From Arthrobacter sp. cf158 (GTDB taxonomy: Bacteria > Actinomycetota > Actinomycetes > Actinomycetales > Micrococcaceae), in NCBI RefSeq assembly GCF_900106835.1, contig NZ_FNNR01000007.1:248001-312000 (forward strand): 64,000 nt of DNA. Reading direction: 5' to 3'. Below are positions 51,001 through 58,746 of this stretch, in pieces. Both the position numbers and the translations under genes were made by a program. Every line of letters starts with the position of its first letter. Position 1 is the first letter of the stretch. The notes below the pieces were generated by a model. It worked only from the letters and a program-made list of their open reading frames with translations, did not search any database and was not told the origin of the DNA.

Positions 51001-51252
51001 GCCGCCGTCGTAAGTAGCCGCAGGCTTCTCGGCAAGGACCACCATGTAGCGGCCGTCCTTGTATGTGCTGGGGTCAAGGTTCTTCTTGGCCACGCCCGCA
51101 ACGTTCCCGGGCGTCTCCGGGGCGGGAGCGGCCTGGGCAGGCATCGCCATTGACGAGAGCAGCAACGGCAGTCCGACGGCGAGCGCCGCGGCCTTCCGAA
51201 GCCCCCCGCTTCTGACGAAGCTCTTTCCTTGTGATTTCACGAGTGGTTGCAC
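48064..51252 (-). CDS. Secreted subtilisin-like serine protease (S8) with PA domain
   Basis: 1062 residues. Signal peptide (LRKAAALAVGLPLLLSSMAM, ending AQAAPA). An inhibitor I9-type propeptide follows (YMVVLAEKPAATYDG ... FTTAVNGFSANL). The S8 domain has Asp205 (GVIDTGY), His306 (DSHGTHTAS) and Ser631 (LSGTSMASPHVAG). A PA domain is inserted between His and Ser (about 440-570). C-terminal Fn3-like beta domains and a Lys-rich tail follow. Plant-type and actinobacterial extracellular subtilases share this layout. It is a single-gene unit, started at GTG 51252 or GTG 51240. Target unknown; the SSI-like lipoprotein at 31.6 kb could be an inhibitor. Confidence 0.94.
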   Translation of the reverse strand: MQPLVKSQGKSFVRSGGLRKAAALAVGLPLLLSSMAMPAQAAPAPETPGNVAGVAKKNLDPSTYKDGRYMVVLAEKPAATYDGGTAGLAPTKPEEGKKLDADSAEVKEYQSHLQQKQQEVAKQENITIERDFTTAVNGFSANLTADQAINLAKDPKVLMVAPDTQYAPDYSTTDFLKLSGPNGTWATQYGGQDNAGKGTVVGVIDTGYTPSNPFFAGEPVGPLVGNPQVGVPYRTADGKIAMLKADGDTFIGECQAGTDTGADYDGSACNSKVLSTHYFADAFLETVPPENRAPEEVISPVDVDSHGTHTASTAAGNANVDAVVDGRSFGTTSGIAPAAKLSVYKVCWEDTDPATGGCYGSASVDAIEQAILDGVDVLNYSISGSTTSTTDPVSLAFLSAASAGIFVATSAGNSGPTASTVNHGAPWLTTVAATSFSQELQGTVEFSDGSKFRGASIMNREVSGAGVVLSNNAASGEGNAALCAPGSLDPAKVAGKVVVCDRGVVDRTAKSAEVLRGGGVGMILVNLTDSSLDTDKHVIPTVHVNPPATQTIKDKVGANPAITVSLLNRDTTGLPAEAQPQIAGFSSRGPLLATDSDLLKPDVSAPGVAILAGVSPIGTGGDNFGFLSGTSMASPHVAGFGALILGKNPQWSPATVKSAMMTTAGPVKLANGAINKDVFATGAGQVDPAKVLSPGLVYDATTEDYLKFIQGTGMDLGIEGLGTTAARDMNVPSFALGNLAGKIEVTRTVTALTPGLYRASVNVPGVNVKVTPSVLNFGAAGEKKTFKVQFENNNAALGKFAMGSLSWQGANKTVTSPIAVRPQSVIADKALAFTGTGPNGSATINITSGTNLPVGVTVDGLSKADSSAVELVPGPFAGETNASNYVKKVTVGEGSALAKFSVISSNEAADFDMLVLTPSGQQLPAATASASETLSVPNPAPGDYYVFANLYASPNNQPTKATVDAAVLGANQGNATVTPNPIRLANGKAGQITLNWKNLTPGSYIGRLTFAGTSEPSFVTVLVNPGGAVVVPDEEDPKKDKKDKKPRGKIRADEPVQSNNAG

Positions 51253-51446
51253 CTTTCACTGAGGGAGGCCCGGGCTCCATCACCAAGGCCTGTCAACTAG
51301 TAGTTGGTTGAACCTTTGACAGTTCTTGTCAAAGCCGCGCAACCAGCCGAGTCACAGAGTACCTAGTGATAGCCGAATATGACATACAGCACATTTTGGG
51401 AAATTTGTCTTGTCACAGTGCGGGTGATTCGTCATGGAACGACCAA
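51253..51446 (-). promoter_or_regulatory. Upstream region of the subtilase gene with two palindromes
   Basis: Palindromes CAACTA-G-TAGTTG (51296-51308) and CTTTGAC-AGTTCTT-GTCAAAG (51314-51334) lie 45-80 bases ahead of the start. The second contains TTGAC in both directions. They are candidate operators or promoter parts for regulated protease expression; no regulator is nearby. Confidence 0.45.
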
Positions 51447-51480
51447 CAGCGGACCGCGGTAAATGACCCGCGGTCCGCTG
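51447..51480 (-). terminator. Terminator hairpin after (left of) the sialidase gene
   Basis: CAGCGGACCGCGG (51447-51459) pairs perfectly with CCGCGGTCCGCTG (51468-51480), 13 bp, loop of eight, 21 bases past the sialidase stop. Confidence 0.8.
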
Positions 51481-51500
51481 CTTGTCACAGCCCCAAAAAG

Positions 51501-54437
51501 TCAGCCCTTGGGTGTCACGTGCAGCCTGTCGAAGGAGACCTGGGCGCCATCCTTGTCCAGAACCACAACGTCGTCACGGCCGTTCTTCGCCTCCGGGGGA
51601 AGGATGAACTCAACCGTGTTGTCAGTGGTGGGGAAGATCCACCCCAGGCGGTATTCCGTCTTGTTCAAGTACACGTAGTACCACTGGCCATACTCGAGCC
51701 CCTTGAGCACCACCTTCTGGCCGGTCCGGTATTTGTCCGCGGTGCCCAGGTCAAGGGGTGGCGTGCCCAGCTCCTGCGGGGCGATCGCAGGATCTGAGGA
51801 TGGCTGGAGGGGCTGGACCTTCAACTCCACAGGGTCACCCGATGCCGCAGCTGCGGCATCCAGGGCTCCGTTGCGTGCGGTCGCCCTGAAAGAAACCCCT
51901 TCCAAAGTCCCCGCCGCAACGTCCGCGGCAGTCAGCACATGATCGCGGGTAGCGGTGACGGTGTCACCGGCGGCCAACGTGGCTGCCGAGATGCCGGCCT
52001 CGGGTGCTTCCAGCCCGGTGACCGCCACGTTCCCGGCATTTCCTACCGTGTAGGTGTACGTCACGGGATCGCCGACGCTGGCGAACCGGTCGCCGTCAGC
52101 GTCGCTCCACTGGGCGGACACAGTTCCTTCCAGCTTGGGCTCGCGGACTTTCAGGTCCACTTCGCCGCCATTCACCGAGAAGGTCTTGGTGGTTTGGCCC
52201 GCCGAGCTCACGTCCCAGGTGCTGGTGGGGACAAAGAACCCCTGCGCGGCTTCTTCTGCGGTCACGGTATGGCGCGGGGTGGCGCACTGGTAGCTCTGGC
52301 CTGCGGGGAGCACGCTGTAGCGGCAGTTGCCTGGCCCTTCCGGGAGGAACGGGCTGAAGTTACCGGCGGTGGGGACCACTTTCTCCACCAGCGGGCTCGT
52401 GTTCTTCACCGAGAACGCGTATGGGACAAGGTCTCCAGCCGCGTAAGGCTGGGTTGCCAGGTCACGCCCGACGTCGGCACGCGCCCCGGCGATGTCGGCC
52501 GTCAGCAGTCCGTCACGCAGGGCCACCGCAGCGCCGGTGAACGGGACGGTTTTGGTGAGTGACGGCGTCGAACTGGAGGTGATGCTGAAGCTTGCCTCCG
52601 GCACGAAGTAGCCGCGTTGGACATCTGCTGCCGTGATCACGTGCTTGGCGGTGGTGCAGCTGTAATTCGCACCTGCGGCCAGGTTGTTGTAGCGGCAGTT
52701 AGGGGCCGACGGCGGAAGGAACCCGGAGTCGAAGGTCCCGGAGAGCGGCACCGAGTTGGCCGTGACGTTGGCGGTGCTCTTGACGTTGAGCGAGTAGCTG
52801 AGGACCTCGCCCACTTGGTACGGGCTGGCCACCACGTCGCGGGCGGGCGCCGTTCCGGTGATGGTCAGGCCGACCTGCGGGGCCACCGGCACGGTGGCGG
52901 CGAAGGTGAACTGCGAAACCCGGCCATTCGCCGTGGTGAAGGCTGCGTTGAGGTTCTGCGGACCGCTGGCGTTGGCCGGCGCTGTCAGCGCAACGTTGAC
53001 AGTGACCGAGGCGCCAGAAGCGACGTCGGGAACCGGCACCGTGGTGGCCGACCAACCACTGGGTGTGTACACAGTGGCGGTTGCGCCGGACAATGTGGCG
53101 GCTTCTTGGTTGGTAACGGTCACGGGGACCTGCTGCGTAGCGCCCGGCGCAGTGGTGACGGCCGGGACCGAGAGCGGGGCGCAAACATAGTTCAGCCACG
53201 CGTCGTCGAACTTCGCGAACGGCATGTTGTCCTTGTAGTTGCCTTCGTAGAGCACACCGAATTTGCCGTCTTCCAGGCGGGTCACGGTGGAGTAGGCGGA
53301 GAATCCGGAACGGATGGTGCGGACGCCCGGCCACGTGGCGCCGTTATCGCAGGAGACGCGGGCGGAGACGTTTTCGCGGCCGGTCTTGGAGTTGGCGTTG
53401 GTGAAAATGAGCTTCTGCGCATCAGCTGAGCCCTGCGCTGCGTTGGGGAACATCCGAGCAATGGCGCCGTTGTTGGCGGGATCCGGGAGTTCGGTGTCCT
53501 GCGTCACGGGACCATAGCTGGCCCCGCCGTCCGTGGAGATGGCCACCTTGCGGTAGCCCTGGTTGGCGTTGTCCCGCGAGTTCAGGAGCACACGGCCGTC
53601 CGAGAGTTCCACAGTCTTGTTCTCGTCCATGCGTTCCCCGACGTTGGCGCCCTTGTGCCAAGTGGCGCCGTGGTCATCCGAGTAGACGCTGTAGGCCTGG
53701 ATCTTGTTGGTGCCGTCCATCTGGCGGACATCACCGGCATATTGCTGGATCAGGCGGCCCTTGTATTGGCCGTACTTGAGTTGGATGCCTTCACCGGAGG
53801 ACGCGAAGTTGGACCTGACATCGCCCGCCACAGGGCTGGTTTTGCTGGTCCCGGGCTTGGTGACGCCCGTGATCAGCCGCGGCTGACTCCAGGTGAGCCC
53901 GCCATCCGATGACTCGATGACCGCTGAGGAAATCACCGTCCGGTCAGCGTCGCTGTTGCCGAACTGGCTGCCACCGAAGCCCTGGTCCTTGGAGTACACG
54001 AAGAAGGCGAAGACCTTGCCCGCCTCGGCATCGTAGATGTAGGAGGGATCGCTGTAGCCGTACTTGGGTCCACTGGCATCGCCAACGTGTCCCGCGGCGA
54101 TGACCGTGACGGGTCCCCAGGTCTGGCCGCCGTCAGTGCTGCGGCGCTGCACAATCGAGTTCGGATTGGGAGCGTCCGCCGCTGAATCCGGACGTCCGTC
54201 CCACGCGGCGAGCACCACATTATTGCCCAGGTACGTCAGGGCGGGAATCCGGTAGAAGAAGTTGGCTGCGGTGCGGTCAGCTCCGATGTTGGCTTCGGTG
54301 AAACTGCCGGGAGCTGCCGCAGGGTTGCTGGGCGGGATGGGCGCGGCGGTGGCGGGAAGGCCCAGGCCGGCCAGAAGGCCCAGGCTCACGATGCCGGTTG
54401 CGGCGATGCGGGCCAGAGGTGCTGTAGGGGATCTCAA
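51501..54437 (-). CDS. nanH: Secreted sialidase (exo-alpha-neuraminidase), GH33
   Basis: 978 residues from TTG 54437, eight bases after AAAGGA; the frame opens upstream to 54515 but this start gives a clean signal peptide (IAATGIVSLGLLAGLGLPATAAP). The propeller has the FRIP-type motif FYRIPAL, Asp-boxes (STDGGQTWGP, SSDGGLTW, SDDHGATW, STDGGASYG, SCDNGATWP) and the Tyr/Glu and Arg sites (GEGIQLKYGQ, RVLLNSRDNANQGYRK). Beyond ~residue 440 there are several Ig/NEW3-like beta domains with a repeated Cys pair pattern (NCRYNN...YSCTTAKH; NCRYSV...YQCATPRH). It releases sialic acid from glycans outside the cell. Confidence 0.93.
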   Translation of the reverse strand: MRSPTAPLARIAATGIVSLGLLAGLGLPATAAPIPPSNPAAAPGSFTEANIGADRTAANFFYRIPALTYLGNNVVLAAWDGRPDSAADAPNPNSIVQRRSTDGGQTWGPVTVIAAGHVGDASGPKYGYSDPSYIYDAEAGKVFAFFVYSKDQGFGGSQFGNSDADRTVISSAVIESSDGGLTWSQPRLITGVTKPGTSKTSPVAGDVRSNFASSGEGIQLKYGQYKGRLIQQYAGDVRQMDGTNKIQAYSVYSDDHGATWHKGANVGERMDENKTVELSDGRVLLNSRDNANQGYRKVAISTDGGASYGPVTQDTELPDPANNGAIARMFPNAAQGSADAQKLIFTNANSKTGRENVSARVSCDNGATWPGVRTIRSGFSAYSTVTRLEDGKFGVLYEGNYKDNMPFAKFDDAWLNYVCAPLSVPAVTTAPGATQQVPVTVTNQEAATLSGATATVYTPSGWSATTVPVPDVASGASVTVNVALTAPANASGPQNLNAAFTTANGRVSQFTFAATVPVAPQVGLTITGTAPARDVVASPYQVGEVLSYSLNVKSTANVTANSVPLSGTFDSGFLPPSAPNCRYNNLAAGANYSCTTAKHVITAADVQRGYFVPEASFSITSSSTPSLTKTVPFTGAAVALRDGLLTADIAGARADVGRDLATQPYAAGDLVPYAFSVKNTSPLVEKVVPTAGNFSPFLPEGPGNCRYSVLPAGQSYQCATPRHTVTAEEAAQGFFVPTSTWDVSSAGQTTKTFSVNGGEVDLKVREPKLEGTVSAQWSDADGDRFASVGDPVTYTYTVGNAGNVAVTGLEAPEAGISAATLAAGDTVTATRDHVLTAADVAAGTLEGVSFRATARNGALDAAAAASGDPVELKVQPLQPSSDPAIAPQELGTPPLDLGTADKYRTGQKVVLKGLEYGQWYYVYLNKTEYRLGWIFPTTDNTVEFILPPEAKNGRDDVVVLDKDGAQVSFDRLHVTPKG

Positions 54438-54647
54438 ATCCGATGTCCTTTCGAAACTGCTTCGAGCGGGAGGATGCGAAACGACGACATGAAGATTGCT
54501 TGTGTTACGTGCCACGTCGAACGTCCTACAACCATAAGGTGTCAGTCGTCACATTGCTAGAGATGAAGTTCACGAGCCACCCCGGGCCGGGCGAAGAGAT
54601 AGCCTCGAGAGCGAAAAGCCCCCGCAACACAGACCCCTGGAGCCAAC

Positions 54648-55595
54648 GTGAAAATCCTCGTCCCGGACACCATCGAACTGGACCTCGCCCACCTCGCTGC
54701 CGCGGGTGACGATGTGGTGGTTTACGCGGTGGACCAGCCGATTCCTGCTGAACACCGGGACGCCGAGGTTCTGGTGGTATGGCGGAACACGTCAGAAAAC
54801 CTGTCCGACGCCGCCGGGTCGATGCCCCATCTGAAACTGGTCCAGACGCTCGCGGCCGGCCCGGATTCCGTGCTCGCCGCTGGCTTCGCGGACACCGTGG
54901 CCATCACCTCGGGCCGCTCACTCCACGACGGCCCGGTGGCCGAGCACGCGCTGGCACTGGTACTGGCAGCCGTGCGCCGGCTGGACGTTTTGCAGGATTC
55001 CCAGAAGGCAAACACGTGGAACCAGCCCTACAACGCCGAACAGTCCAACCCCGACACCGAACAGCTCTACACGCTCGACGGCGCCAAGGTCACCATTTGG
55101 GGCTTCGGCTCCATCGCAGGGCGACTCGCTCCCCTGCTGGCAGCATTGGGCGCGACGGTCACCGGCGTCGCCAACTCCAAGGGCGAACGTTACGGATTCC
55201 CCGTGGTTTCCACCGACGAACTGTCCGAGGTCCTGGGTGCAACCGACGTGCTGATCTCCATCCTGCCCGCCACCCCGGAAACCACGGACTCCCTCAGCAA
55301 GGAGATCCTCGCCGCCCTGCCATCAACGGCAATTTTTGTGAACGTGGGCCGCGGCGCAACGGTGGACGAAGACGCACTTCTTGCAGCTCTTACCGAGGGC
55401 CGCCTGCGCGCCGCGGCCTTGGATGTCACCAAAATTGAGCCCCTCCCCACCGACTCGAAACTGTGGAGTGCCCCGAACCTCATCATCACGCCGCACGTGG
55501 CAGGCAACCGCCCCAAAGGTTCCGCCCGTCTGGTCACAGAAAACATCGCCGCACTCAAGGACGGCAAGCCACTGACCAACCAGGTGGCCGGCTAG
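54648..55595 (+). CDS. D-isomer-specific 2-hydroxyacid dehydrogenase
   Basis: 315 residues. NAD-binding Rossmann core VTIWGFGSIAGRLAPLLAALG, the later SILPATPETTDSL and VNVGRGATVDEDALLAALTEG. The catalytic-site residues of the family are expected as Arg near LAAGPDSVL, Glu in ALDVTKIEPLP, and His in ITPHVAGNRP; all three regions are present. Members reduce 2-oxoacids (glyoxylate, phosphoglycerate). Lack of an ACT domain argues against SerA itself. ATG 54648 follows a short GCCAACGT with no strong site. Single gene, divergent from the sialidase gene. Confidence 0.9.
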   Translation: MKILVPDTIELDLAHLAAAGDDVVVYAVDQPIPAEHRDAEVLVVWRNTSENLSDAAGSMPHLKLVQTLAAGPDSVLAAGFADTVAITSGRSLHDGPVAEHALALVLAAVRRLDVLQDSQKANTWNQPYNAEQSNPDTEQLYTLDGAKVTIWGFGSIAGRLAPLLAALGATVTGVANSKGERYGFPVVSTDELSEVLGATDVLISILPATPETTDSLSKEILAALPSTAIFVNVGRGATVDEDALLAALTEGRLRAAALDVTKIEPLPTDSKLWSAPNLIITPHVAGNRPKGSARLVTENIAALKDGKPLTNQVAG

Positions 55596-55664
55596 CCAAC
55601 ACCCGCATCAATCCGGCTCAGTCCGGCCGGTTTCCTTGCGGGAAATACCCTTGCGTGAAAATAG

Positions 55665-55678
55665 TAAGCATGCTTATG
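55665..55678 (+). promoter_or_regulatory. TAAGCATGCTTA palindrome upstream of Mn-catalase
   Basis: A perfect 12-bp palindrome at 55665-55676; AGCATGCTTATG (55667-55678) is shared with 30257-30268 upstream of the LapA-like gene. Candidate operator or special-sigma promoter element. Confidence 0.5.
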
Positions 55679-55748
55679 TTATGGAGTCCGGGGTGGCCAG
55701 CAGAGGGTTTCCATCCCACGCACAGCATGAGACAACGTGAGGAAACGT

Positions 55749-56744
55749 ATGTACCTGCACACCCAGCTTCTCATCAATGAAATCGCCTCCGACGAGCCGG
55801 ATCCCGCGGCCGCCAATGCCCTCCAGGAAGGTCTCGGCGGACAGTTCGGCGAGATGCGCACCATGATGCAGTACCTCTTCCAAAGCATGAATTTCCGGGG
55901 TGACGCCGCCTCGAAACCCTACAAGGACCTCCTCCAGGGCATCGGCACCGAAGAGATCAGCCACGTGGAGCTCATCGGGACTACCATTTCCCAGCTCCTG
56001 GATGGTTCACCGCGCTACCAAGGGAAGAAGTCCGATCCTGTGGACGAACCCGGAGCAAAGGGAGCGACTCCCCTGAAGATCGCGCTGGACACCAGCAATA
56101 TCCACCACTACCTGGTGGGTGCCCAGGGCGCACTGCCCGTGGATGCTGCCGGCAATCCGTGGAGTGGCTCCTACGTCTACAACAGCGGCAACCTGGTACT
56201 GGACCTGCTCTACAACCTGATGCTGGAATCAACGGGCAGGCTGCAGAAGTGCCGCATCTACGAAATGACGGACAACAAGACCGCGCGTTCCACCATCGCG
56301 TACCTCATTGTCCGTGACCAGGCGCACGAGAATGCTTACGCCAAGGCTTTGGAGAGCCTGGGCGTGAACTGGGGCAAATTGCTTCCCATCCCCAAGACCA
56401 ACGCCGAGCAATTCCCGGAGGTCAAGAAACTCTTGGACAAGGGCCTGCAGAGCATCCAGTACACCTTCAGCGCAGACAACCTGAGTGAAGCAGGCAAACT
56501 CTACCGGGGAGCGTCACCATCGAACGATGGCACGGAGCTCAGCACCCAGCAGATGCCCGACGGATTCCCCATGACCATCTCGCCGGAACGCAAGGAAGAA
56601 TTTGCCCCCGGCCTGGACCCGGATTTGATGGCCCTGATCCAGGCCACGGCCGAACAGGAACTCAAGGACGCGGACAACCCCAAGGAGTCCACGTCCACGC
56701 CAGCCAAGCCTTCGCCAAAGAATCCGGCAAGCAAGAAGAAGTAG
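55749..56744 (+). CDS. Manganese catalase
   Basis: 331 residues from ATG 55749, six bases after GAGGA (GTG 55737 is in frame). The four-helix-bundle metal ligands are visible: NEIAS (Glu), GEMRTMMQYLFQS (Glu), GTEEISHVELIG (Glu-x-x-His), and RDQAHENAYAKAL (His/Glu). The enzyme breaks down hydrogen peroxide without heme and is often induced in stationary phase or dryness. A C-terminal Lys/Pro/Ser-rich tail of ~30 residues follows. It is a single gene with a strong terminator. Confidence 0.95.
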   Translation: MYLHTQLLINEIASDEPDPAAANALQEGLGGQFGEMRTMMQYLFQSMNFRGDAASKPYKDLLQGIGTEEISHVELIGTTISQLLDGSPRYQGKKSDPVDEPGAKGATPLKIALDTSNIHHYLVGAQGALPVDAAGNPWSGSYVYNSGNLVLDLLYNLMLESTGRLQKCRIYEMTDNKTARSTIAYLIVRDQAHENAYAKALESLGVNWGKLLPIPKTNAEQFPEVKKLLDKGLQSIQYTFSADNLSEAGKLYRGASPSNDGTELSTQQMPDGFPMTISPERKEEFAPGLDPDLMALIQATAEQELKDADNPKESTSTPAKPSPKNPASKKK

Positions 56745-56751
56745 CCACCAT

Positions 56752-56791
56752 AAAAAGGGTCCCCGCCTCAACCGAGGCGGGGACCCTTTTT
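56752..56791. terminator. Strong bidirectional terminator
   Basis: An 18-bp perfect hairpin (56752-56769 and 56774-56791) that starts AAAAAGGGTCCCC and ends in TTTTT in both directions, between Mn-catalase and the DUF1540 gene. Confidence 0.95.
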
Positions 56792-56805
56792 GTCGAAGGA
56801 AAGTA

Positions 56806-57096
56806 TCAGGCGTGCTCGTACGTCAGGCAGTCTGCAGCTTCGCGGCCGGGTCCAACCTTGACGTCATGTGCCTCGCACATCAGGTTGTTGTTGTGGACGC
56901 ACTCGGACCGCTGGCAGGCACCAACGTGGGCGAGGACCTTGGGCAGGCCACCCATGGCATTGGTGTCAATGAACGTTGCGCAGGAAGCGTGGTCCTGGCT
57001 GCCACCGATGGTGATTCCAAAGGCCGTACATCCATTGTGGTTGAATCCGCACGTGCCAACGCTGCAGGCGGATACTTCGGCAACATGTTCGGTCAT
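56806..57096 (-). CDS. DUF1540 protein with two Cys-rich repeats
   Basis: 96 residues. Two DUF1540 modules: CSVGTCGFNHNGCTAFGITI...CATF and CQRSECVHNNNLMCEAHDVKVG...CLTY. Each has four or five Cys in the family spacing and may bind a metal such as zinc. The family has no known reaction. ATG 57096 follows AGGAGG. It shares its terminator with Mn-catalase; co-location may reflect joint stress or stationary-phase use (inference). Confidence 0.9.
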   Translation of the reverse strand: MTEHVAEVSACSVGTCGFNHNGCTAFGITIGGSQDHASCATFIDTNAMGGLPKVLAHVGACQRSECVHNNNLMCEAHDVKVGPGREAADCLTYEHA

Positions 57097-57218
57097 TGTT
57101 CCTCCTGGTTGGATCCTGAAAAGTACTGGGGTAAACCCCGCGTGTACTACCCAAACTACGCCGGAAATGCGTGGTTTAACCCGCTCAAATAGCGCATTTG
57201 TACGTGCGCTAATGGGGG

Positions 57219-57416
57219 CTATTTCCCAGGGGCCCGGCTGGGCGTGCGCAGTGCCTGGCTGATTTTTGCCCGGGTTTCCTCATCCAGGGGCGCAGCAACC
57301 CGGCTCTCCCGTGCGGCCCGGTCCGCCATGATCTTCTGGATGACCATTCGGCCCAATCCGGCAAAAACGGCTGCGGCCACAACGCCCAGCACCATCGATT
57401 TCGGTTTCTCAGCCAT
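57219..57416 (-). CDS. Small membrane protein of unknown function
   Basis: 65 residues. One hydrophobic N-terminal helix (MVLGVVAAAVFAGLGRMVIQ in part) followed by a charged helix (KIMADRAARESRVAAPL, DEETRAKISQAL). Looks like a real short gene: ATG 57416 and a protein-like composition. No family recognised. Divergent from the purSQL operon. Confidence 0.6.
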   Translation of the reverse strand: MAEKPKSMVLGVVAAAVFAGLGRMVIQKIMADRAARESRVAAPLDEETRAKISQALRTPSRAPGK

Positions 57417-57722
57417 GCCGCAATCCTAGTGACGCCCGCCACCCTGCGAAAGTGCCGCCGTCGGGCCTTGATCTGACCCTGTTTCCCCCGCCACGGCGGG
57501 GTGTCCTCGCGGAATCCGGCTGAATAGGGTATGTGCGCGGCTCCCGGTAGAATAGGTGTGCAAGCTCGCGGAGCGCCCCCCATGCCGTTCAAACATTGCA
57601 GATCACCACCGTGTTTAACCCTGTGTTAATAACGCTGTTTGAATGCGGCTGAACGGCGTGAGACGGCATCTCCGCGGCAGCCTTATTTAAGGTTCACCCA
57701 ACTCACGCACAGGAGTTACCGG
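57417..57722. promoter_or_regulatory. 306-base upstream region of purS
   Basis: No gene. An inverted pair TTCAAACA (57588-57595) and TGTTTGAA (57636-57643) brackets an A/T-rich core (TTAATAA, 57626-57632), a possible regulator site around the promoter. A -10-like TAGAAT lies at 57548-57553. The purS ribosome-binding site is CAGGAG (57710-57715). No purine riboswitch fold was seen. Confidence 0.4.
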
Positions 57723-57974
57723 ATGCCCCGGATCGTCGTTGACGTCATGCCCAAGCCCGAGATTCTGGACCCCCAGGGGAAGGCCATCGTGGGTGCACTG
57801 CCCCGCCTCGGCTTCAACAGCTTCAGCGCAGTCCGCCAGGGCAAGCGTTTCGAACTGACCGTCGACGGCGAGGTGACCGACGCTATCCTGGCCCAGGCCC
57901 GCGAAGCTGCCGAGACCCTCCTGTCCAACCCGGTGATCGAGGATGTTGTCAACGTCGAGGTCGTCGAGGCCTGA
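57723..57974 (+). CDS. purS: Phosphoribosylformylglycinamidine synthase subunit PurS
   Basis: 83 residues from ATG 57723, with CAGGAG seven bases upstream; normal length. Reads [40 protein letters not shown] and ends [15 protein letters not shown]. PurS is the small linker subunit that joins PurQ and PurL in the fourth step of purine synthesis, which turns FGAR and glutamine to FGAM. It heads the purSQL operon; purQ starts two bases after its stop. Confidence 0.96.
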   Translation: MPRIVVDVMPKPEILDPQGKAIVGALPRLGFNSFSAVRQGKRFELTVDGEVTDAILAQAREAAETLLSNPVIEDVVNVEVVEA

Positions 57975-57975
57975 T

Positions 57976-58746
57976 ATGACGTCGATCCCCCTGATTGGCG
58001 AGGCTGTAGCCGTCGCCGCAGAGCCCCGTTTGGCTGGCGCCAAGATCGGCGTCGTCACCTTCCCCGGAACCCTGGACGACCGCGACGCCGCCCGTGCAGT
58101 GCGGCTTGCAGGCGCCACGGCGGTGCCGCTTTGGCATGCTGACTCGGAGCTCGGCGATGTTGACGCCGTCATCATCCCCGGCGGTTTCTCCTACGGCGAC
58201 TACCTCCGCGCAGGCGCCATCTCACGTTTCGCGCCGTTGATGTCCAAGATCATCGATGCTGCGAACTCCGAGGCAAAGCTCCCGGTTTTGGGTATTTGCA
58301 ATGGTTTCCAGATCCTCACCGAGTCGCACCTGCTGCCCGGTTCCATGATCAAGAACGACCACCTGAAGTTCATCTGCCGCGACCAGACGCTGCGCGTGGA
58401 AAACGCCAACACTGCGTGGACCGTGGACTATACCGACGGCCAGGAAATCATTGTGCCGTTGAAGAACCAGGACGGCCAGTACATCGCCGACGAGAAGACC
58501 CTGGATGCCCTTGAGGCTGAGGGCCGCGTGGTGTTCCGCTACGTGGGCTTCAACCCGAACGGCTCCCGCCGCGACATCGCCGGCATCTCCAACGCCGCGG
58601 GCAACGTGGTGGGCCTCATGCCGCACCCGGAGCACGCTGTGGAAACCGGCTTCGGCCCCGAAAGCCTTGATGGCGCTCCCCGCGACACCGATGGCCTGGG
58701 CTTCTTCACCTCCGTACTGACCAAGATTGTGGGAGGCGACAAGTGA
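57976..58746 (+). CDS. purQ: Phosphoribosylformylglycinamidine synthase subunit PurQ
   Basis: 256 residues from ATG 57976. Class I glutamine amidotransferase: nucleophile Cys in [10 protein letters not shown], His/Glu in [10 protein letters not shown], and [15 protein letters not shown]. It releases ammonia from glutamine for PurL. The N-terminus has a ~20-residue extension ([19 protein letters not shown]) before the usual start IGVVTFPG. The stop overlaps the purL start (GTGA), so translation is coupled. Confidence 0.97.
   Translation: MTSIPLIGEAVAVAAEPRLAGAKIGVVTFPGTLDDRDAARAVRLAGATAVPLWHADSELGDVDAVIIPGGFSYGDYLRAGAISRFAPLMSKIIDAANSEAKLPVLGICNGFQILTESHLLPGSMIKNDHLKFICRDQTLRVENANTAWTVDYTDGQEIIVPLKNQDGQYIADEKTLDALEAEGRVVFRYVGFNPNGSRRDIAGISNAAGNVVGLMPHPEHAVETGFGPESLDGAPRDTDGLGFFTSVLTKIVGGDK

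Noticed and set aside
57417..57722. Purine riboswitch ahead of purS
   Set aside because: No conserved three-way-junction loops or core bases were recognised.
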